DNA of 64,000 bases, from contig JARXZD010000005.1 in NCBI GenBank assembly GCA_029893765.1, forward strand, positions 1 through 64,000, written 5' to 3'. Below, in pieces: positions 11,301-19,400 of this stretch; position 1 is the first letter of the stretch; each line of letters opens with the position of its first letter. The DNA is from Bacilli bacterium PM5-9 (GTDB taxonomy: Bacteria; Bacillota_I; Bacilli_A; JAJDGJ01). The position numbers and the translations under genes were made by a program. Under the pieces are notes generated by a model that did no database searches, was not told where the DNA came from, and saw nothing but the letters and a program-made list of their open reading frames with translations.

Positions 11301-12090
11301 GCTTTTCTTCACGTTTAGTTGCTTGGCGTAATTCTTTATAAATTTCATACGCTTTTGCAATCTCATCAGCAATATTACTTTTACTAAAATCAATATCTTC
11401 TAAATGTGTTTCAAATGTTGTATGACGACAATGATCAGACCAATATGTATCTAAGGCTAATACTTCAGTAATTGTTGGATTTCTCTTAATTGAATTAAAA
11501 TATGTTTGAATATGTAGTAAATCTGCCATATTCATTGCTAATCCTTGTTCTTTAGCAAATTCTTCTAATTCTTTTTCACTGTAATCAATAAATCCATCTA
11601 ATGTTATAACTGGTTTAATGCTTACATCAATTTGACGATCTATTGGTAATGATAAGTCTTTTAATTGATTTTCTAATGGATTAATTAAATAATCTATTAT
11701 TTTCTTTTTATCATTTTCATTTACTTCATCATTTAAAATATAAATTAATGATGTTTTAACATCTACATCAAAACTAGCACCTAATAAAATTAAACCTCTA
11801 ATAGCTGAATCTGCACGTTGGTCAAATTGTCCTGCTAGTGCTTCAATACAAAAGTAATTGTATTTATCATAATCAAATGTTTCCGATAATTCATCTGTTA
11901 CTATTTCTTTAAATAATGTTTCCTTTGCTTTTTCTAAGCTTTCTTCATTTACATTTAATACATCATAAATTTGAACGATGCGAAGAGACTTTAAAGAATC
12001 AATCTTTAACGTTTTTTGTAAGTCCTCTAATAATGCTTGAGCTGTTGTTTGATACATTTTCTTTTTTTCAACAAAAATTCTTTTATTCAT
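8341..12090 (-). CDS. purL: Phosphoribosylformylglycinamidine synthase PurL, single-chain
   Basis: FGAM synthase with synthetase and glutaminase fused in one chain of 1249 residues. This replaces the separate PurS/PurQ/PurL of Bacillus. ATP-binding AIRS-like segments include THNHPTEIEPYGGAS near residue 320 and GGKDSMSGT. The C-terminal class I glutaminase begins near residue 985 (PAFMGTNCEYD), with the nucleophile Cys in GICNGFQ and the His in SHGEGKF. First structural gene of the operon, directly after the regulatory leader. The GAGAGAGGG purine stretch upstream of ATG 12090 is its ribosome site. Confidence 0.97.
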   Translation of the reverse strand: MNKRIFVEKKKMYQTTAQALLEDLQKTLKIDSLKSLRIVQIYDVLNVNEESLEKAKETLFKEIVTDELSETFDYDKYNYFCIEALAGQFDQRADSAIRGLILLGASFDVDVKTSLIYILNDEVNENDKKKIIDYLINPLENQLKDLSLPIDRQIDVSIKPVITLDGFIDYSEKELEEFAKEQGLAMNMADLLHIQTYFNSIKRNPTITEVLALDTYWSDHCRHTTFETHLEDIDFSKSNIADEIAKAYEIYKELRQATKREEKPMTLMDMASIEAKYQKQEGSLDDMEISEEVNACSIEIDVDVDGIDERWLLMYKNETHNHPTEIEPYGGASTCVGGAIRDPLSGRAYVYQAMRITGAGDVTMPIEQTRDGKLPQKVIAQKAAAGNSSYGNQIGVPDTYIRELYHPGYVAKRMELGAVVGAVKKADVVRETPQPGDYVVMLGAPTGRDGVGGATGSSKVQDANALEEAMSEVQKGNAPEERKLQRLFRNPDVTKLIKKANDLGAGGVSVAIGELADGVAIDLNALPTKYAGLNGTDLALSESQERMVVVINAKDFDKFNDLAIQENVVAVKVAEVTDRNKLEMVWNDQKIIDIDRDFLNTNGIPQKIAPIIESSNEKTPFSSEKYVKNNSFKESLESLVKELNFSSQQSLAGIFDGTVGRTTVLGKYGGKYQATPSEVSVQKIPVLNGKTNTASMLAYGCSPEIGMYEPFYAGSYSIIEAIARLIASGATWNKARLSLQEFFERVTNDRNKFGKPVAALLGALHTQRELELPALGGKDSMSGTFEELSVPPTMVAFAITTTKTNQIISPEFKNENENVYVLLPTKSEKVDYTTLKNNFNLMNKLQRENGVNACISIKDGGIAYALANMAYGNNIGLKMDTNLSVDDLFYPYYGGFVFTSPNEIKAENVMYLGKTQKDVIEYNNEAIDIKALLTSSQEVLAEIYPTTYTHKDGQESTSFKFEDLKVGKTNPVTPATYSFDAVEKPVVYIPAFMGTNCEYDVQKGFEKAGAITNLIPFVDLNEEEIEKSIDKMVEALDNAHIFALSGGFSAGDEPDGSGKYIVNVLLNDKIQAAINRFIEREGLIIGICNGFQVLVKCGLLPYGKIGQIDENMPTLFLNERGKHVDRFVDTKIVNSNSPWLSKVELNGVYKVAISHGEGKFMASNETLTKLFENNQVISQYVDYDGNPSMDYRFNPNGSFAAIEGLVSPDGRILGKMGHGERYEEGNYQNIVGNKEQQIFESAVAYFTKK

Positions 12091-12125
12091 TTTTTACCCT
12101 CTCTCTTTCTTGCAACTTTTTAGAC

Positions 12126-12157
12126 AAATAAAAAATAGCGCGCACAAAGCACACTAT
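12126..12157 (-). terminator. Leader terminator of the pur operon
   Basis: On the minus strand ATAGTGTGC, loop TTTGT and GCGCGCTAT form a 9-bp stem (two G-U pairs) followed by TTTTTA. It lies between the riboswitch and purL and begins only 5 nt after the stop of the 16-codon leader ORF. It is therefore well placed as the regulated attenuator. Confidence 0.85.
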
Positions 12158-12162
12158 GTCTA

Positions 12163-12213
12163 TTAACTTTCAAATTTACGTTGCATTTTAATTGTTTTGT
12201 TTACTTTTTTCAT
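12163..12213 (-). CDS. Leader mini-ORF of the pur operon (16 aa)
   Basis: ATG at 12213 encodes MKKVNKTIKMQRKFES followed by TAA, then TAG in frame. A perfect AGGAGG lies 5 nt upstream of the ATG. The peptide is strongly basic (six Lys/Arg in 16). It sits downstream of the guanine aptamer, and its stop is 5 nt before the terminator stem, so a terminating ribosome would cover the 5' arm of the stem. I infer a regulatory leader ORF. A functional small protein is the alternative. I do not recognise the peptide. Confidence 0.65.
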   Translation of the reverse strand: MKKVNKTIKMQRKFES

Positions 12214-12272
12214 CTTATCCTCCTAAGAAGCACGACAAAAGTACATACTTTTAAAACAAAAAAAAGCATAAC

Positions 12273-12347
12273 TTTCATCATAGTCCGTCAATTTACGGTT
12301 GACTGGTAGAAACGCATAATCCATATTACTATGCATATATGATAAAA
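12273..12347 (-). promoter_or_regulatory. Purine riboswitch aptamer, guanine class
   Basis: Reading the minus strand: P1 (TTTTATCAT with ATGATGAAA), P2 (GCATA/TATGC) with an L2 loop containing AATATGG, J2/3 GTTTCTACC, and P3 GTCAA/TTGAC with L3 CCGTAAA. J3/1 is GGACTAT. The conserved core nucleotides of the purine family are all in place. The discriminating base in GACTAT is C rather than T, which predicts guanine/hypoxanthine binding. It lies upstream of purL, so a guanine-repressed pur operon is expected. Confidence 0.93.
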
Positions 12348-12374
12348 CATATATTAAATTTTTAATACACTAGA

Positions 12375-12403
12375 ATAATATCACACTTGACTGTCTTTTA
12401 CAA
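12375..12403 (-). promoter_or_regulatory. pur operon promoter
   Basis: TTGTAA and TATTAT are separated by 17 nt on the minus strand. The implied start lies about 20 nt before the riboswitch P1 stem. Confidence 0.65.
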
Positions 12404-12514
12404 GATGGAAAAAGCATATTTCTAGTAAAATTTGATATAACTTTTAACTATAAATAACTCTTTATATATTTTCTCTTTATTATTATTTCTTCATTTTCTT
12501 TTTATAGACTAAAG

Positions 12515-12572
12515 CTTCAATATCATAGGCATAACTTGTTTTTACTTTTTTATTTGAAATTGTGCTTTCAAT
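12515..12572 (-). pseudogene. RHS gene fragment (displaced remnant)
   Basis: This 58-bp stretch is identical, apart from one 6-bp in-frame deletion, to a part of the large RHS gene at about 15430-15491. Read on the minus strand it gives STISNKK-VKTSYAYDIE, then runs into unrelated codons and a stop within about ten codons. It has no start or ribosome site. It is a relic of recombination with the RHS gene or of an earlier copy. The remaining 12404-12650 is AT-rich with nothing else recognisable. Confidence 0.8.
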
Positions 12573-12650
12573 GATATTAGTGTTTTATTAAATGCAGAAA
12601 TAAATAATTGTTTATTGTTATATCTAACTTCTTAAAAATTATTGTTATTA

Positions 12651-12683
12651 GAAAAGTAATGCTTAATAAAAGGCATTACTTTC
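12651..12683 (-). terminator. Terminator of the RHS toxin operon
   Basis: AAAGTAATGC and GCATTACTTT form a 10-bp inverted repeat 24 nt past the stop of the 75-residue gene. It ends in TTTTC on the minus strand. Confidence 0.7.
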
Positions 12684-12706
12684 AAAACATCTATTTTTAT
12701 ACAATA

Positions 12707-12934
12707 CTATCTTATATGATAATACTTCATGATAGTAATTATTGCCCTAACTAATCCTGCAACAATAATTATTGTTGTAGTGTATTTTTTAGGTAACTCT
12801 TTTCCTGTTTCACTTTTATACATTTTTGCTACAACAAATTTAGATATTAAATATCCTATCAACATCCATAATCCAATATCTATAATCATTCCTGCTTGAT
12901 ATCCATTTGAATATCCTATTTCATAATCATTCAT
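12707..12934 (-). CDS. Small two-helix membrane protein
   Basis: 75 residues, no recognised family. Two hydrophobic stretches are visible: about residues 14-35 (GMIIDIGLWMLIGYLISKFVV) and 52-68 (TTIIIVAGLVRAIITIM), separated by a charged loop. A GGAGAAG ribosome site precedes ATG 12934. It is the last gene of the RHS transcript, 32 nt after the likely immunity gene. Its role could be accessory immunity or membrane-level protection, but that is position-based inference only. Confidence 0.75.
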   Translation of the reverse strand: MNDYEIGYSNGYQAGMIIDIGLWMLIGYLISKFVVAKMYKSETGKELPKKYTTTIIIVAGLVRAIITIMKYYHIR

Positions 12935-12966
12935 ACTTATCTTCTCCTGATTTTAAATTTTATTAA

Positions 12967-13443
12967 CTATTTTTTGAATGCTTTTTTAAAAATACTTTCT
13001 TTATTTTCTGATATATCTAAATTTTTTAAATATTCTATAAAATCAGGTTTTGCTTTATAAGAATATTTATTAAAATAACCTTTTTTTGCCTTCTTTGCCA
13101 ATAGTGATATATTTAAAAAATCACTATTTATTTTTTTCGAAATACTTGTAAAAATGTTCTTCAAATTCTCTTTTTCTATTTTTTCACACTCAATAAGTCC
13201 AATAATTTGTGGCTCATGGAAATCGGAGTTTTCATATGTTATGTTACAAATATCATAACTATTTGCCTCAGGAACATATAATCCAATGCTTATATAAAAA
13301 TCTTCATCATATGACGATTTTTGAAAATAAACTATCACAAAATTATCATTATATTTTTTTTTCATTTCATTAGCGTTTACTTTTTCAAATCCCTCTTCTT
13401 TTAAATAATTAAATAGTATTTTCCTTGCTTCTTTACAATTCAT
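12967..13443 (-). CDS. Probable immunity protein for the RHS toxin (DUF4304-like)
   Basis: About 158 residues, cytoplasmic, no signal peptide. The segment VIVYFQKSSYDEDFYISIGLYV resembles the core of DUF4304-type proteins, a family found next to polymorphic toxins; this match is from memory and was not searched. The frame can also start at GTG 13488 inside the RHS 3' end. ATG 13443 is preferred because GGGAGAG lies just upstream and after the RHS stop (17-nt gap). The position directly behind a toxin tip is the classic place for the cognate immunity gene. Confidence 0.75.
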   Translation of the reverse strand: MNCKEARKILFNYLKEEGFEKVNANEMKKKYNDNFVIVYFQKSSYDEDFYISIGLYVPEANSYDICNITYENSDFHEPQIIGLIECEKIEKENLKNIFTSISKKINSDFLNISLLAKKAKKGYFNKYSYKAKPDFIEYLKNLDISENKESIFKKAFKK

Positions 13444-13460
13444 AATTACTGCTCTCCCAT

Positions 13461-16400
13461 CTAGTATGTTTTTATTTTTATCTTCCACTTTCCTTTACTA
13501 CTTGGATCAGTTTCCTCAAGTAATTTTACATATTTAGCTGCTTGTTTTTTTCCTGAAGCTATTGCTCTAGGATTATTTGGTTTTAATTCATAAACAATAT
13601 ATTTGTTATAATCAAGAAAGTCAATTTTCTTTCGATAAATTGTATATTCCTTAAATAATTTTTTATCAGGATTATGTTTATTTTTCCACCACCATTTATG
13701 TATTGCAGTACCAGCTTTAGGATTCGATTTTGTATATCCATTTTTGTCAAATGTTATCATATCTCTTAAGTTTTTTGGTAAATTTTTCTCTGTTCTCTTC
13801 CCTTTATTAGATTTAAATATTTTTGTTACTGTTTTTCCAATTTTACTATCTACTACTTTTTTTACAACGCCTTTAAAAACTTCTGCAACTCTAGATATGC
13901 ATTTCTTTATTCCCTTAACTATTTTTTCACCAAGTTTAATATACCATGCTTTATTTGTTTTTAATGCTTTTGTTCCTGTTGCAGCATTTTTAGCTGCTTT
14001 TCCAGTATTTGTTGAATATTTTACTACTTTTGCACCTTTGGCACCTTTAAATAAGTCCTTTCCACCCTTAATAGCACTTAACTTTGGAATTGGTATAAAC
14101 GATGTTAAAAACATATCTACATATACTCCAGAGTTTTTCCCTTTATTATAACCTTTTAAATAATCAGCACCATGCTTTTCCATTAATGCCTTTTGCTTAT
14201 TTTCTTGTTCAAGATTATATTTATTAAGATCTGCTACTGTTTGTGGTTCTTTTGACCATCCATGTCTTACTTGTCCATGAGCACTAACCCATGTCGTTTT
14301 ATATTTTCTTTTTCCAAAATACTCATTTTTGAAATAATCAAATAAACCATGCCAAGTCCCAACTAATTGTTTACCATTATAATTTGAAGCATTTGAATTA
14401 ACATCTTTGATTTTTGTGGGTCCACCACCATTACCATTACCTGTTTCTATAGTTTTAACTTCTTTTTTCTTTTTATCATCTTTTGGTGGAGATGGTGGTT
14501 TTGTATATGATCCATATTTATCTGTATAACTACTCGCCTTATTACCACTACTATCAATATACTTATATGGGTTATTTAATACATATGCATACTGGTTTTG
14601 TGATACAATACTATCCTGTTCTCCTAAGTAACTATCCTTTTGAACAAAGCTTCCCATATTTAAATCAAGATACCTTGCTCTTAAATATTGTAAGCCTGTT
14701 GCATCTACCATTTCACCATTGTATGCTAATCCATTCTTATATCCATTTAATTCTTTTCCATAATCACTATATTCAAAGCTTTTCTTTACTTTCCCTTTTT
14801 CATTTAATATTTTTGAAATACTTCCATTTAACTTTGTTAGATAATAATCATTATTTGATTTTATTATATCATATCCATATGTATATGTTTTATCATTATC
14901 ATTTTTACTACTATCTTCATTTAATACTTGTGCTTCTTCTACTTCTCCATTTGTTAAATAGTCTATTGTTTCTATTCCATTATCCTTATTACTATTATTT
15001 CCATAGTAATTATATTCATATCCTAAACTAGAATAATCACCACTACCATTTAATTCAATATCACAATTAAATGCATCCTCTAAATAATTTAATTTGCTTG
15101 CTACTGTATCAAATTCACTTGCGATATCTTCTTGTGATTTTTTATATTTTTTAACATCTTTAACTTGACTTTGTATTCTTACATTATTTCCATCATATTT
15201 ATATGTTGATTCCATTTTTTTATTCTTATATGAAACCATTAAGCCAAACTCATTATATGTTAACCTATCAATAGTACCATCATTTTGCTTAATCTTTTTA
15301 ACATTTCCATTGTTATCATAAGAATATACTTTTTCACCTTTTAATGATTTTATTTTTGTTAGTTGTCCTCTTTTATTATAAGTATATCTCTCTTTTATTT
15401 TTCCATTCTTAGCAATTGTTTTATTACCTTCAATATCATAGGCATAACTTGTTTTTACTTTTCCTTTTTTATTTGAAATTGTGCTTTCAATTAACTCATC
15501 TCGAGCATTATATTTCATACTCTTAACTTGTTTTCCATTTTTATCTACTTTAATTTCACTAGTTACACTATCATTTAAATTATAAGAATAATTAATCGCT
15601 TCAATATTTTTATTTCTATTTGTTTTAGTTTGTATTTTTATTAGACGATCTAGTTTATCATACTTATAATTTGTCTTAGTTTTATTTCTTTTACTAACAC
15701 TACTTAAACGAGCCAATTCATCATAACTATATTTCTCGATTACTTTATTATTTTCTTTTGTACTAACTAGTAAGTTCTTACTATTATAAGCATAATTAAC
15801 TTTTTTATTTGCATAATTCATTTCTTTAACATTATTTCTTTTATCATACTTATAAGTTACTACTTTTTTATTAACATCTTTATATTTAGTAATATTTCCT
15901 AAATTATTGTATTGATAAGATAATATACCCTCTTTATTAGTTGCACTAATTAATTCATTATACTTATTATATTTTTTAGTAATACTTTCTTTTTTAGACT
16001 TAATGCTTGTTTGATTACTCTCTAAATCATATTTATATGTTAGTTTTGTTTTATCAGGTTTAACTTCTTGAATTTTATTATTAAATTTATCATATTTGTA
16101 AGATGTTGTATAACCATAATCATCTACTTTTTTTATTACATTACCATATTTATCATATTTATTAGATGAAGTTTTACCAATCGACTTTTTCGCAATTACA
16201 TTATTCATACTATCATACTTATAACTCACTACACCTTTAGTTTGATCTTTGTATTTAATAATATTATTATTGCCATCATAATTGAACTCTTGAACATTTC
16301 CTAAAGCATCTATTTCTTTAGTTACATTTGATAAAGCATCATACTCATATTTAGTTTTTGCTTTAAGAGCATTTTCACTTGTAATAGTACGACCTAATTT

Positions 16401-19400
16401 ATCATAAGTATTTAAACTAATTAATCTAGTTTTCTTTGTCTTACCACTATAATATATTTCCTCCGCTTTTATTTCATTTCCTACTTTATCATAATGTGAT
16501 TTGGTTGTTATATTCTTTTCATTCGTTGTTTCTGATAAACGATTCATTTTATCATATTTATTTTTTTCAGTAACTAAACCATTTTCTTTAACACTTAAAA
16601 CATTACCTTCTTTATCATAAGTAGTTTTTATTATATTTAAATTACTCTCATTTTCCTTAACAACATTTCCATTAACATCATAAGTGCTAGCAATATATCT
16701 TGAGCCAGTTGTTTCTTTTATAACTTGATTAAAGTTATCATACTTAAAACTTGTAACTACATTTTTTGCATTACTTTCTTTTATCTTTTGACTTTTACTA
16801 TTATATGAGTATTTACTCATTGTTTTATTATTTTCTTTTTCTTCTATAATTTGATTTTTCTTGTTATAAATTGTTTGTCTTGTTCTTTTATTTGAATCTA
16901 CCACTTTTATAACATTATCATCTTTATCATAAGTATATGTTTCTATTAAACCATTTGGTTGTTTTATACTTTTTTCTCTATTTTTATAATCATATGTTGT
17001 TTTGGTAATATTTCCATTGTAATCAGTACTTGAAACTAAATTATTATTTAAATCATAGTTATTTAAACTAACTTTTTTATTAGGTAGTATTTCCTTAATT
17101 AAACGGTCTTTATTATCATAAACATTTTCATAAACAAAATTCATTTCATCAATTAATTTTATTTGATTATTCCACGCATCATAAACATATGTCTTTTTAT
17201 AATTTAGTTCATTTGTTTCTTCTATCACTTGATTTAATGCATCATATTTACTTGTTGTACTAGTACCATCAGCATTAATAGTTCTAATATTATTTCCGTT
17301 ATTATCATATTGAAATTCTGTAACATTTCCATTTGGAGATACTTCTTTAATTTCATTACCATATAAATCATATTCAGTTTTTGAAATCGCACCATTATTA
17401 TTTTCTTCAATAACATTATCCATTACATCGTATTTATAAGAAGTAATGCTTTTTTTATTAACAATTTCTTTAACAAGCCTATCTTTATCATAAATAAATT
17501 CAGTAACAATTCCTTGCCCATCAATAGTTTTTACTTCATTACCCGCAATATCATAATAAGTTTTGTCAATTGTGCCATCAATATTTTTCTTTTCAATTTC
17601 TTGATTAGATTTATCAAATTTATATGTTTCAATCTTTCCAGTAGCACTTTCAGTTTTAATAAGATTATTAAATTTATCAAAAGTATTCTTTTTTACAATA
17701 CCCTTAATATCTTTTTCAACAATAATATTTTCAAATTTATCATATTCAAAATATTTTGTATAGCCATTATTAGTTTCACTTTCTATTTGTCCATAGCTAT
17801 TATATGTAGTAGATATTGTAGCTTCATTATCTTCTTTGTAAGTTTGTTCTCCATATCTATCATACTCTATTTTTTCTTTAATAACGCCATTAACTTTAGT
17901 CTCAATTAATTGATCATACTCATCATATTTGTAAGCTGTTTTTATTCCCTTAGCATTTATTTCTTCAACTACCTTATCATATTCATAAGTTGCTAAAGTA
18001 ATATTATTCATAGGGTCGATCACTTTAATTTGATTACCAAACTTATCATACTCATAAGTTGTTTTTTTGCTGCCTTCTACTTGCTCAACTAATTGTCCTT
18101 GTTCATCATATTTAGATTGTATTTTCAATCCATTAGGCCTAATTACTTCCAATTCATTTGACAAAGCATCATATTTTGTTTTAGTAATTTTACCATTAAT
18201 ATTTTCTTCAATAACATTATCATTTGCATCATATTTTCTAGTAGTTACATTACCAATATTATCTGACTCTTTAGTAATATTATCATATTTGTCATACTCA
18301 TAACTTGTTTCTATATTACCATTAGCAGTCTCTTCTATAACTTTTTCTTCACGTTTATATTTATCATATTTAGTTATTGTTTTATTTCCATTAATATCAA
18401 CCTGCTCTACTGGCAAGCCTTCTTCAAACTTTGATGTTTCAACATTGTTTCTACCATCTGTTTTTTTAACTTCATTTCCATCTTTATCATACTCTATTTC
18501 AGTAACATTACCATAAATATCTATTTCTTTAATAGGCATATTATTACTATTATATTCTCTTTTAGTAATATTTCCTCTAATATCTTTAGATTCAATAATA
18601 TTTCCATTATTATCATATTTATTAGTCTCAACATTACCTTGAGCATCAATAGTTTTAATTAAATTATTATTACTATCATATTCATTTTTAATAACATTGT
18701 TTTTATAATCAATTTCTTTAATTAAGTTATTGTTAGCATCATATTCTTTAGTAGTTACTTTGCCACCAACATTTTCTTCTATTTCATTATTTCTTTCATC
18801 ATATTTTCTTGTCGTAACCAATCCAGTACTACTAACTTCTTTAATGATATTATCACTGTTATCATATTCATAAGTTGTAATTGCACCCAACTTGTTTCTC
18901 TCTTTTATCATATTACCTTTTAAGTCATACTCAAAAGAATCAAAATTTCCATCTTGATCAACAGTTTTTATTACATTTCCTAATGAATCATAAGTATTCG
19001 TTTCAATTTGTCGATTATCTATATTTTTAGTCTTTACATTGCCTTGTTCATATGTGAAAGTTGTTATAATCCCTTTTTGATCTACTTCTTTTATTAACTG
19101 ATTTTCATTATCATACTCACTTTTTGTAATATTTCCATAAATATCTCGATACTCAGTAATATTTTTATTAGAATCATATTTAAACTCTTCAAAACGCTCT
19201 GAATTATATGTTGTTTTAGTGACGTAATTATCACTATCATACTCATTTTCAATAATAGTACCATCAGGATTATTCTGCTTTATTAAGTTATTACTTAAAT
19301 CATATTCATATGTAGTTGTCTCGCCATTTCCACTTATTTCTTTAATTAAGTTATCTTTATTATCATAAAATTTTTGAGTACCACTACCATCATCAGTATC

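Noticed and set aside
12273-12347. Adenine-class riboswitch
   Set aside because: The specificity base in GACTAT is C; adenine aptamers have GATTAT. The pur biosynthesis context also fits guanine repression.
13444-13488. Upstream GTG start for the immunity gene
   Set aside because: It lies within the RHS coding end without a ribosome site at proper spacing, whereas ATG 13443 has GGGAGAG after the RHS stop.
14483-15031. 182-codon open frame on the plus strand
   Set aside because: It lies entirely antisense to the RHS C-terminal region, consists of Tyr/His/Leu-rich low-complexity translation and has no ribosome site: a shadow of the AT-rich minus-strand gene.
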